Assembly: GCF_017876405.1 (NCBI RefSeq)
Contig: NZ_JAGINW010000001.1
Coordinates: 6,771,203 to 6,835,202, forward strand
DNA: 64,000 nucleotides
From: Kibdelosporangium banguiense
GTDB lineage: Bacteria > Actinomycetota > Actinomycetes > Mycobacteriales > Pseudonocardiaceae
Direction: 5' to 3'
Shown here: piece by piece, positions 8,497-16,344 of the stretch
How the letters are laid out: each line of letters opens with the position of its first letter
How positions within the stretch are numbered: the first letter of the stretch is position 1
Position numbers and translations under genes: made by a program
Notes under the pieces: model-generated
Told to the model about the DNA's origin: nothing
Databases searched by the model: none
The model's input: the letters and a program-made list of their open reading frames with translations, nothing else

Positions 8497-9351
8497 TCAA
8501 AGGCCGTACCGGTTCTTCAGGTGCCGCCAGAAGTCCCGGAACATCCACTTGTCGAACTCCGTGATCTGGGCGGCGCTGCCTGCCTTCATCAGGAAGCAGC
8601 ACTGGCCGGTCGGTGTCCAGTCGTAGAAGTCGTCCAGGCCGAACGAATGGCCCATCTCATGCAGCAGGATATGGATGTTGTCGTTGTTGAGCGAGTTGAC
8701 GTAGTACTCGCTGCCGATGCGCTGGCCCCAGTCGCCGCCGAAGCCGCCGCCCAGTCCGGCGGTCAGCCACAGTGACATGTCGTAGTGCCGGGCCACTCCG
8801 CCTGGGCAGCGGGGGTATTGGCCGTTCTGGTTGAAGAACCGGCCGCAGCCCTCGGAGCACTGGGGTGCGTTCTCACGGATGTCGCCGACATAGACGTCGA
8901 CCGAGTTGTCAGTCCACTGCAGAGTGCTGCGGTTGCGTACGGCCCAGCCGACGACCTTCACCGGGACGTCGCGGTACGGCCAGTTGTTGTAGCCCTGGCC
9001 GTTCTCCAGCTGCACGTCCATCCACTTCTTGAACTGGCGGGCCAGTGCACTGTGGATGCGGTCGCGCAGGGCCGCGGAGACCGGCTGGTTGGAGTCCCAG
9101 CGGACGCAGTAGTTGATGTAACCGCGGTTGGCCATGACCTGGTCCCAACCGTAGTTGCGGAAGCCGTACAGGTTCGGATACGTGCTTTCCACATGCCGCC
9201 ACACCTCGTCCAGCGGCCGGACGAGGTTCGACGGCGGGGTCCATTGGTCCGCGGCGATGATCGATGCCGGCGATTGCTCGGCGGCGACGGCAGGGGCAGG
9301 GGGAAGCGCCAGTACTACAGCCATGGCAAGCAATGCTTTGCGTAGAAACAT
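8497..9351 (-). CDS. Secreted metzincin-like zinc metalloprotease
   Basis: A 284-residue protein with a clear signal peptide (residues 1-23, ending APAVAA). Zinc ligands are in HEMGHSFGLDD at 231-241, matching HExxHxxGxxD, followed by a CCFLM segment that could be the Met-turn. A cysteine-rich stretch (CSEGCGRFFNQ) lies near 165-180. This layout is known for small secreted actinobacterial and fungal neutral proteases, but I do not recognise a named family. GAGGA lies 5 nt upstream of the ATG. It lies about 80 bp downstream of the DUF1680 enzyme on the same strand and may be the last gene of that operon, so it could clip the protein core of arabinosylated glycoproteins; that role is inference. 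Confidence 0.75.
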   Translation of the reverse strand: MFLRKALLAMAVVLALPPAPAVAAEQSPASIIAADQWTPPSNLVRPLDEVWRHVESTYPNLYGFRNYGWDQVMANRGYINYCVRWDSNQPVSAALRDRIHSALARQFKKWMDVQLENGQGYNNWPYRDVPVKVVGWAVRNRSTLQWTDNSVDVYVGDIRENAPQCSEGCGRFFNQNGQYPRCPGGVARHYDMSLWLTAGLGGGFGGDWGQRIGSEYYVNSLNNDNIHILLHEMGHSFGLDDFYDWTPTGQCCFLMKAGSAAQITEFDKWMFRDFWRHLKNRYGL

Positions 9352-9432
9352 GTCGTGTCCTCAGGTGTTACCGCGCGCAGGGGTCGCGCCCTGAATGGTG
9401 AGCTGTTACGGGAAGGACAACCTCCTCTCGCC

Positions 9433-11874
9433 TCATGGCAGGGCTGTGATCTCCGACGCGGTCAGTGCCCGGCTGTACACGCGGAACTCGTCCACGGCAC
9501 CGTCGAGCAGCGGGTCGCCGGAGTACTGTGAGCGGCCGACCCAGTTCTGGGTGGTACTGCCCAGGTCAGCCGGCCGGATGGTCATGTTCGTGTTACGGGC
9601 GGCCTCCGTTTTGCCGATGTACAGGATTGCGACGTTGCCGGAGTGGGTGACCGCGATGTGCGTCCACGTTCCGGCAGGCAGTGCGGCCGGGCCCGAGATC
9701 TGTTGCTCACCACCGGAACCTGAGCTCGTGATGGCGAACCGTGCGGTCCCGGAACCCGATTGGGGCGTGAAGAACATGTACGAGCCGGTTCCAGCACCGA
9801 AATCGAAGACACGGGCCCAGCTGGCGACCGTGTCCAGCCGCACCCACGCGGCCACGGTGTAGGCGGTGGCTCCGGCGAGGATGCCGGACGGCAACTGGAC
9901 GTGACCGCCGTCCAGGCTCAGGGCGTTGCCCTGGCGGCCCGCGACCCGGCTCACCGCACCGGAGATCGTCGCGGTCTTCCCATTGCCGGTCGCATCGGCC
10001 ACTGTGGTGCCTGATGTCTCATTGAACTGGTAGTGCGCAACGAATGCGGGCAATGGAGGAGTGGTCCCGATCCGCCAGTACACGGTGTACCGCTGGCCGT
10101 GCATGGCGTAGAACGGCAACAGGTTGACCGATCCGGTACTGGCCGACGCGGTGAACCGCAGTGGTGTGCCGGTGGTCCGGATCGAAGCGGGATCCAAGGT
10201 GGGCAACGAGGAAAGGTTCGTCGTGCCGTAGGCCCCGGACAACACGATCGGCCCGTACCGCACGGCCTGAACGGTCGCGTCGTCGGGCGTGACCTCACGG
10301 TTCAACGCCATCGGCAGGTCGAGATCGAGGACGTCACCGCTGGCCCATGTGCGGCTGATCGTGGCGAAGGTCCCCGGCGTGACCGGCACGTTCTGGGCCG
10401 TGCCGTTGAGCCGGATCTGGGCCCCGCTGGTCCACGACGGGATCCGGAGCCTGAGGTCGATCTGCCCGGAGCCGGTGAACGTCAGCCTGGTCGTGGCGGA
10501 CTCGGGATAGCTCGTCTCCTGGCGGATCGTGATGCCACGGCCGGGCCAGCGCAGCTCGGAGGCGATGAACAGGTTGACGTACAGCGTGTTGCCGGTGAAG
10601 AAGTAGATGCTGTCGACGTACTTGGTGTTGCTCTCCATCCCGGTGCCGTGGCAGCAGGTGAAGTTGTCGTAGTCGTTGCTGTACGTCTTGATCCCACCGG
10701 CCCGCAACGGGATGTAGTAGCTGTGGAAGCCGTGGGACGAACTCGGGTTCTGGGCGCCGAGGATGTGGTTGTAGAGCGCCTTCTCGTAGAAGTCCGCATA
10801 GGACGCTTGTGGGTTCGTGCGGAACAGCTGGCGGGTGAGCTTGAGCATGTTGTAGGAGTTGCAGCACTCCGCGGTGTTGTCGCTCAGCTCGCTCGCGATC
10901 CGGCCGGGCGCCTTGAAGTACTCGCCGTTGGAGTTGCCTCCGATGGCGTAGGTGTGGTCCCGGGTGACGATGTTCCAGAAATTGGTCGCGATGTCGCGGT
11001 ACCGGGTCTCGCCGGTGGCGTGGTACTCCCGGATGGCGCCGATCGCCTTGGGGATCTGGGTGTTGGCGTGGTAGCCGTTGAGCCGGTCCTGGTTGGCCGC
11101 CAACGGGTCGAAGATCTCGGCGTGGTCGAAGTACCGGGCCGCGGTCAGGTGATCGGGGTTGCCGGTGAGCTGGTAGAGGTTGGCCAGCACCTCGTTCATC
11201 CCGCCGAACTCGGTGTCCAGCATGTTCTGCCGCTGGGTCTGCGTGAGCCGCTCGTTACGCCGTTTGACCCACCCCGCGAAGGCCGTCAGCACGGTCAGGG
11301 CCTGCGCGTTGCCCGCGAGCGTGTGCATGTCCAGCAGCCCGGCCAGGATCTTGTGCAGCGTGTAGTACGGCGCCCACACCTGCTGGCGGGCCTCCACCCG
11401 GTCGATGAAGCTCTCCGGGAAGGCCGAGAGATAGCCTGCGGAGGACGCTCTCGCCTGGCACTTGGCCAGTTCCGCGACCAGATAGTCCCCTTTGGACTTG
11501 AACTCGGCCCGTCCGGTGTTCGCGTACGCCTGGGCCAGCGCGGTCAGCACGTGTCCCATCGAATGGCCACGCAGTTCCGTGGTCGGTGACTCCCAGCCGC
11601 CGCACGGCGCTGCCGACGACGGCAGGCCGTAGTTGAGCCGGAACGTGTGCAGCAGCCGCTCGGAGTCGAGGAAGAGCAGGTAGCTGTGGGTGCGTGCGGC
11701 GTTGGCCTGGAACGGTCCGGACAGCAGGCTCACGGCCGTCAACGGGAAGGCATCGACCGAGACGCCTATGTCGGCTGCTTCCGCGGTTCCGGTACCCGCC
11801 GTTGTTGTAACCGTGGTGATGACCGCTGCGGCCCCGCCGGCGCGCAGGACGGTTCTCCGGCTGATCTCAGCCAT
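9433..11874 (-). CDS. Tat-exported DUF1680 beta-L-arabinofuranosidase (GH146/GH127-type) with LamG domain
   Basis: An 813-residue exported enzyme. The start is ATG 11874, giving a Tat signal (SRRTVLRAGG) and a GGAGGT ribosome binding site; an upstream ATG would add six residues. The DUF1680 catalytic part covers about residues 30-610, with the metal/thiol motifs TAECCNSYNMLK and FTCCHGTGMESN. The CC-GTGMES form is closer to GH146 than to HypBA1. A LamG/concanavalin-like module (HYQFNETSGTTVADATGNGK onward) occupies about 640-813 and may bind polysaccharide. The start overlaps the stop of the upstream 1341-aa glycosidase by 8 nt, so the two are translationally coupled. The likely role is trimming beta-arabinofuranose outside the cell. 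Confidence 0.85.
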   Translation of the reverse strand: MAEISRRTVLRAGGAAAVITTVTTTAGTGTAEAADIGVSVDAFPLTAVSLLSGPFQANAARTHSYLLFLDSERLLHTFRLNYGLPSSAAPCGGWESPTTELRGHSMGHVLTALAQAYANTGRAEFKSKGDYLVAELAKCQARASSAGYLSAFPESFIDRVEARQQVWAPYYTLHKILAGLLDMHTLAGNAQALTVLTAFAGWVKRRNERLTQTQRQNMLDTEFGGMNEVLANLYQLTGNPDHLTAARYFDHAEIFDPLAANQDRLNGYHANTQIPKAIGAIREYHATGETRYRDIATNFWNIVTRDHTYAIGGNSNGEYFKAPGRIASELSDNTAECCNSYNMLKLTRQLFRTNPQASYADFYEKALYNHILGAQNPSSSHGFHSYYIPLRAGGIKTYSNDYDNFTCCHGTGMESNTKYVDSIYFFTGNTLYVNLFIASELRWPGRGITIRQETSYPESATTRLTFTGSGQIDLRLRIPSWTSGAQIRLNGTAQNVPVTPGTFATISRTWASGDVLDLDLPMALNREVTPDDATVQAVRYGPIVLSGAYGTTNLSSLPTLDPASIRTTGTPLRFTASASTGSVNLLPFYAMHGQRYTVYWRIGTTPPLPAFVAHYQFNETSGTTVADATGNGKTATISGAVSRVAGRQGNALSLDGGHVQLPSGILAGATAYTVAAWVRLDTVASWARVFDFGAGTGSYMFFTPQSGSGTARFAITSSGSGGEQQISGPAALPAGTWTHIAVTHSGNVAILYIGKTEAARNTNMTIRPADLGSTTQNWVGRSQYSGDPLLDGAVDEFRVYSRALTASEITALP

Positions 11875-14800
11875 TGGCTTTGACCTCCACATTCGCCTGT
11901 GCGGTCAGGGATGTTCCCGGCACCTGGCCGGTCACGGTGAACGTGCCCGGCTGGGCGTAACGCGAGGGATCGATCGCGGCCCAGGTGACGGTCGTGCTGA
12001 CGTTGTCCTTGGAGCCGTCGTTGAACGTCGCGGTGACCGTGGGTGGCAGGACCGGGGCGACACCGGGCCTGGTGACCACGCTTTCCGGCTCGATGAACGT
12101 AATGCTGACCTGGTTGGTCGGGCGGACCCAGACAGTCGCGGTCGCGGGCAGCCCGGTGCCGTCCACAATGCCCTGGACGGTGAAGCTCGTGCCGCCGTTG
12201 GCCACCTGGGACTGGTCGATGGGCTGCCAGGTGACCGGCGAGTTCAGCCGGGCCCCGTTGGAGTAGATCTTGGTGACGGTGGCGGGCAATGTGGGTATCT
12301 GGCCCGCGAGGGTCGGCTGGTGCACGGACCTGACGCCGGCCGGTGTCTCGGCCAATGCCCTGAACTCGACCAGGCCGACTGATCCGGCGCCCGATGTGAG
12401 CACGGCCCGCAACCTGGTCGTCGTGACGCCCGGGAACGAAGCGTTGTTGAACTGGTTGATGGCCACCGGATACGAGCTGGGGATGTCGACGTACGCGCTG
12501 CCGTTCCAGTACTGCAACTTCCACGAGGCCGGCACGCGGACGCCACCACCGTCGTCGAAGAAGTACAGAGCCGCGGCGTTCAGGCGTTGCGGCTGGGACC
12601 ACGTGAGCTCGGCCCACTGCTGCCCGGTCTGCGGCCACGTACCCCATCTCGGACTGTCGTTGGAGCTGCCTGGATTGATGCCGTCATTGATGGCAGGCAG
12701 GCTTTCCCACGACGAGGTGTACGACGCCGACGGTGTCGCGGATGTCGCCACGTTGAACGCACCGCTTGAGCCTTGTGTCACAGTCAGAGTGACCTGCGAG
12801 TTGGCTGAAGCGCTGCCGTCGCCGGCCGTCAACCGGAGGGTGTACGTCCCCGCCGCGCTGAAGGATGCCAAGGTCGTGGCCGCGCTGGGGGAGCCGAAGA
12901 TGACCGTTCCCGGGCCGCTGACCTTCGACCAGGTACTGGTCAGCGTGCCGGACGGCAGGGCGTCGTCCTTCACCTTGCCGAGCAGCCGGGCCTGTCCGGG
13001 CTGGTTGAACGACGGATCCTGGCGCGCCAGGGCATAGGGTGCGGAGTTGGCCGCCGTCGGCGGGCTGCCGCTGCTGAAGATCTTCACCTCGGTCAGCCCG
13101 GTCTTCAGCCCTGGCTGGTGAGTCATCAGCACCCGGACACGTTGTGCCGTGATCGCAGGGAACTGGACCCGGTTGTAGTTGGATCTGGGTGCGGCAGGTG
13201 TTTTGGCCTGTCCGGGCACGGTGACCCAGTTGCTGCCGTTGAGGTACTGGATCTGGTACATCGCGGGCTCTGCGTAACCACCGGCTGCCCGGTCGTTGCG
13301 GAAGTGCACCCGGATGTCGTCGAACGTCTTGGCAGAGCCCAGGTTCAGCTCGTAGGAGTCCTGGGCGTTGGGCGATCCCTTGCTACCCCAGAACGGTTCG
13401 TTGATGGTGAAGCCGTCCACAGCAGCGGTCGTCGCTGTCCCGGAAGCGGTGTACGAAGCCGAAGCGGTCGCACCGGCGGCCAGGTTCGCGCCGCTGGAGG
13501 AGAGGTTGACGCCTGCCTTGGCGAACATGTCGACCATGCGGTCATCGTTCTGCACAACCTGGCTGGGTGCCTGCATACCGGATACCGGCGTGCTGAAGAG
13601 CACTGTCCCGGCCTGCCCGGGGAAGGTGACCGTGCCGGTCTTCGGATCCCAGACCGCCTGGGTCAGCCGGTCGATCGTCATCGCCCGGGTTCCGTTGACA
13701 TAGATGGAATACCCCTGCGGCACGCCTGGGTACCGGGTCACGCCGTCGGCCGGGTCGTCCCACACGATCGTCAGGTTGTTGTTGCGGTACTTGAGGTTGT
13801 TGACCGTGAAGTGCGACCAGCCGATGTTGATGGGGGACAGTTCGACCTTGTCGTCGTTGCGCGGGCGCAAGCCCATCGCGTCCTCGACGATGGTCCAGTT
13901 GCTGCTGCCGAGCGTGGTGTGGTGGATCCAGGACCGGTAGTCGATGGTCTTGGTGTTCTTGTTCCAGTCGGCCCAGTACTCGTTGGAGTCCGGCCACCGG
14001 GTGTCGCCGTTGATGTACTGCGCCCAGGCGTTCCAGTACAGCAGCTTCTTGTACATCTCCGGGGTGATGTACGAGGTCGGGTAGTTGCGCAGGGCCGAGG
14101 AGTACAGCCGGAACTGCACGGTCGAGTTGATCTGGGAGAAGTTGTTGGTACCGGGATTGCCCGCGGCCGCCGCGGCGGCCTTGTCCCGCTGGTTTGCGGT
14201 GTAGAACGGGAACAGCGGGTACTCGTTCTCGTCGGCGAACAGCCGCAGGGCCTCGCGGTACTGCGCGGTGTTGGGCATCAGGCCGACCGAGTACGGGTAG
14301 AAGTTGTTGATCTCCTTCCACGGCACCAGGGCGTTGGTCGGCACGTGCCTGTGCTGCAGCACCTGCGCCTGGGAGTTCCACAGGACGTTGATCACCGCCT
14401 GCTGGATCCTGGTGGCGATGTCCCGCATCTCGGTGGCTTTGGCCTTGTTGCCGACGGCGTCATACGCTTGCGCGGCCGCGAGGGCGTTGCTGTAGACGTA
14501 CGCGGACTCAGTGCGGTCCAGTCGCCCGGCCCGCCAATGGAAGGACACGGCGTCCGCGTCGTTGCCGGTCAGCGCGCCCCAGTCGTACTCGATCAGGTTG
14601 TTGCGGTCCTGGTCGTAGAAGTCCAACTGTCCCTTGACGTCCTGCTCGGCGTACCGGGCCAGGTTGCCCGCGATCGCGGGTTGTCCGCCGTGGACCTGGT
14701 AGCTGCGCCACGCCGCTTCGGAGATGTACTGGGTGTAGCTGTTGCTCCAGTTCTCCGGATCGCCAGGGTTGTCGGTGTAGCGGCGGTTACGCGACACCTC

Positions 14801-15892
14801 GCCGGCCGAGACCCACGGGCCGTACGAGTACATCGGGTTACGCAGGTACTTCAGATCGTCGATGAACATCGGCACGGTGAGCACGATGGCGTTGTTGTAG
14901 CCCAGCGCGCCCTCGACCGAAGTCGGGAACTGGAAGTCGTTGCCGGGGATGTCGGCGTCGAGGTAGTTGAAGCGCATCAGCCACCAGCGGTAGTAGATGT
15001 GCTTCTTGATCGCCGCATCCGGTACGTCGAAGTACGGGACATTGTCGGCCCACCAACGGTTGTACGCGCGGACATGGGTCGCGTAGGCGTCGGCCGGCGT
15101 GGCTGCCCGGTAGGACTGGTAGTCGGTCAGCGACGCGGGGATCTCCTCGGTCACGAAGCCCATGACCACTTTGGTCTGCACACTCTGACCCGCGGGCACG
15201 GTGACCGAGCGGGTCAGGTCGGTGCCGCTGACGGTGAACCCGTCGCCCGAGAGCCGGGGGAACACCGTGGTCAGCTTGTTCTTCGCGTCCACGATCCCGG
15301 TGAGCTCGTTGCCCTCGGCCGTCTTGGTGTACGGCGAGGTCGCCCGTAGCTGCAACGTCTGGGAACCGCTGCCGGTGTTGGTGATGGTCAGGTTGGTGAC
15401 CGCCACGTTGTTGGCCGTGATGAACTTGCGCTGCTCGACCTGCAGGGAACCACTGGTGTACAAGCCTTTCCAGTAGCTCGGTGTCTGCAGCCGCTGGCCG
15501 GTGTTCTCGGTGAACGTGCCGGGGCTCAGGCTGATGGAGTAGGCGTTGCGGTTGTCCACGCTCTCCCAGTAGGCGACCTGGCCGCCGAAGCCGATCACGG
15601 CCGGGTCGTGGGTCTTCATGAACACTGCCCGGCCGCGGGTCATCAGCCAGGTGCCCGCCGGGTCGGAGCCCTGGCGGGCCAGGAGCCGGTCCATCCAGAA
15701 GTCCGTGCCCTGGCTCTCCTGGTCGTAGATGGCCCGCATCATGTCGTTCGGGGTGTAGGCGACCGGTGGGGCCGGAATGGTCGAGTTGCCGAAGGTGGGG
15801 TAGCCAATGGTCTGGGCCGCGGTGGCGGGCAGCGGCCCAATCACCGACAGTCCTAATGCGACGATGGCGGTCAAGGCTGCTGATCTGCGCAT
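11867..15892 (-). CDS. Large secreted multidomain glycoside hydrolase, (alpha/alpha)6 type, family unresolved
   Basis: A 1341-residue secreted protein. The start at ATG 15892 gives a signal peptide (MRRSAALTAIVALG...ATAA); the longer open frame upstream is a translation of the palindromic repeat at 16110-16164. The N-terminal half has a beta-rich domain (about 30-270) and a six-hairpin barrel-like domain (about 285-710) with HIYYRWWLMRFNYLD, FQFPTSVEGALGYNN and ESAYVYSNALAAAQAY. Then follow an F5/8-type C (discoidin) domain (about 797-925), a PKD/Ig-like domain (940-1035), a second F5/8-type domain (1040-1180) and two bacterial Ig-like repeats (1187-1341). The barrel recalls GH63/GH142-like enzymes but I cannot assign the family. 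It is coupled to the DUF1680 enzyme, so an arabinan- or glycoprotein-directed role is likely. Confidence 0.72.
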   Translation of the reverse strand: MRRSAALTAIVALGLSVIGPLPATAAQTIGYPTFGNSTIPAPPVAYTPNDMMRAIYDQESQGTDFWMDRLLARQGSDPAGTWLMTRGRAVFMKTHDPAVIGFGGQVAYWESVDNRNAYSISLSPGTFTENTGQRLQTPSYWKGLYTSGSLQVEQRKFITANNVAVTNLTITNTGSGSQTLQLRATSPYTKTAEGNELTGIVDAKNKLTTVFPRLSGDGFTVSGTDLTRSVTVPAGQSVQTKVVMGFVTEEIPASLTDYQSYRAATPADAYATHVRAYNRWWADNVPYFDVPDAAIKKHIYYRWWLMRFNYLDADIPGNDFQFPTSVEGALGYNNAIVLTVPMFIDDLKYLRNPMYSYGPWVSAGEVSRNRRYTDNPGDPENWSNSYTQYISEAAWRSYQVHGGQPAIAGNLARYAEQDVKGQLDFYDQDRNNLIEYDWGALTGNDADAVSFHWRAGRLDRTESAYVYSNALAAAQAYDAVGNKAKATEMRDIATRIQQAVINVLWNSQAQVLQHRHVPTNALVPWKEINNFYPYSVGLMPNTAQYREALRLFADENEYPLFPFYTANQRDKAAAAAAGNPGTNNFSQINSTVQFRLYSSALRNYPTSYITPEMYKKLLYWNAWAQYINGDTRWPDSNEYWADWNKNTKTIDYRSWIHHTTLGSSNWTIVEDAMGLRPRNDDKVELSPINIGWSHFTVNNLKYRNNNLTIVWDDPADGVTRYPGVPQGYSIYVNGTRAMTIDRLTQAVWDPKTGTVTFPGQAGTVLFSTPVSGMQAPSQVVQNDDRMVDMFAKAGVNLSSSGANLAAGATASASYTASGTATTAAVDGFTINEPFWGSKGSPNAQDSYELNLGSAKTFDDIRVHFRNDRAAGGYAEPAMYQIQYLNGSNWVTVPGQAKTPAAPRSNYNRVQFPAITAQRVRVLMTHQPGLKTGLTEVKIFSSGSPPTAANSAPYALARQDPSFNQPGQARLLGKVKDDALPSGTLTSTWSKVSGPGTVIFGSPSAATTLASFSAAGTYTLRLTAGDGSASANSQVTLTVTQGSSGAFNVATSATPSASYTSSWESLPAINDGINPGSSNDSPRWGTWPQTGQQWAELTWSQPQRLNAAALYFFDDGGGVRVPASWKLQYWNGSAYVDIPSSYPVAINQFNNASFPGVTTTRLRAVLTSGAGSVGLVEFRALAETPAGVRSVHQPTLAGQIPTLPATVTKIYSNGARLNSPVTWQPIDQSQVANGGTSFTVQGIVDGTGLPATATVWVRPTNQVSITFIEPESVVTRPGVAPVLPPTVTATFNDGSKDNVSTTVTWAAIDPSRYAQPGTFTVTGQVPGTSLTAQANVEVKANG

Positions 15893-15940
15893 ACGCGTCA
15901 CTTCCCGGGTCAGGCGGAAACCAGGATGAGTGGGACCATG

Positions 15941-15956
15941 CCGAAAACCTTTTCGG
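15941..15956. promoter_or_regulatory. Candidate operator, CGAAA class, promoter-proximal
   Basis: CCGAAAACCTTTTCGG has palindromic arms CCGAAAA/TTTTCGG and lies about 50 bp upstream of the start of the 1341-aa glycosidase gene. It resembles the site at 3524-3543 and may bind LacI 2, although the central CG of classical LacI operators is missing. Confidence 0.45.
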
Positions 15957-16030
15957 AAACGTAGCCGCGTCGTTACCAGCGTGTCAAGATGGCGATACAG
16001 AAGAAAGAGGAGGCATCCCGAAATAGCCTG

Positions 16031-16045
16031 CCGAAAACTTTTCGG
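16031..16045. promoter_or_regulatory. Candidate operator, CGAAA class, distal
   Basis: CCGAAAACTTTTCGG is a perfect 7-bp inverted repeat around one central base, centred about 90 bp from the site at 15941-15956. Two sites at this distance would allow looping by a tetrameric or paired LacI repressor. Confidence 0.45.
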
Positions 16046-16109
16046 TAGCGCGCCGAGGGCCTCGCGTGTGCCGGGCCGGTCGATTGGTCTACCGAAGACT
16101 ACGGTGTTG

Positions 16110-16164
16110 TGTCCCCAATGCCACATTGGGGACATCCAGTGCCCCCAATGCCACATTGGGGGCA
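16110..16164. repeat. Paired 25-bp palindromic repeat, copy C
   Basis: Units at 16110-16134 and 16140-16164, again 5 nt apart, both carry the core ATGCCACAT in the same orientation. Unit ends are TGTCCCC/GGGGACA and TGCCCCC/GGGGGCA, so base changes are compensated across each palindrome. The pair lies in the 452-bp divergent region 15893-16344 between the 1341-aa glycosidase and the GH3 gene; besides it, that region holds the four operator-like palindromes listed here and no gene. Confidence 0.9.
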
Positions 16165-16220
16165 TGTGGCGACGGCATTGTCACGCTGGGTCGGCTCGGT
16201 TAACATCGCCGTGACGCTGA

Positions 16221-16234
16221 TCGAATCGTTTCGA
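16221..16234. promoter_or_regulatory. Candidate LacI-type operator TCGAATCGTTTCGA
   Basis: A 14-bp near-palindrome of the form TCGAANCGNTTCGA with central CG lies about 110 bp upstream of the GH3 start. It pairs with the perfect site of the same class at 16299-16312. Confidence 0.45.
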
Positions 16235-16298
16235 CGGCCGGATACGTCAGGTGCGCGCTAATCGACCGGCTTGCGCCAATGGGAATTGCCGCCCGGTG

Positions 16299-16312
16299 TC
16301 GAAGCGCTTCGA
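16299..16312. promoter_or_regulatory. Candidate LacI-type operator TCGAAGCGCTTCGA
   Basis: A perfect 14-bp palindrome with central GCGC lies 33 bp upstream of the GH3 start codon, where a bound repressor would cover the promoter or early transcript. Centre-to-centre distance to the upstream site is 78 bp. Confidence 0.55.
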
Positions 16313-16344
16313 CCCTATCCCTCGGACGGCTCGCTGGAGTGCCC

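Noticed and set aside
13118-15349. A 743-codon plus-strand frame opposite the 1341-aa glycosidase
   Set aside because: It is a shadow frame rich in Val/Gly/Arg; the minus-strand frame has a signal peptide and clear domains.
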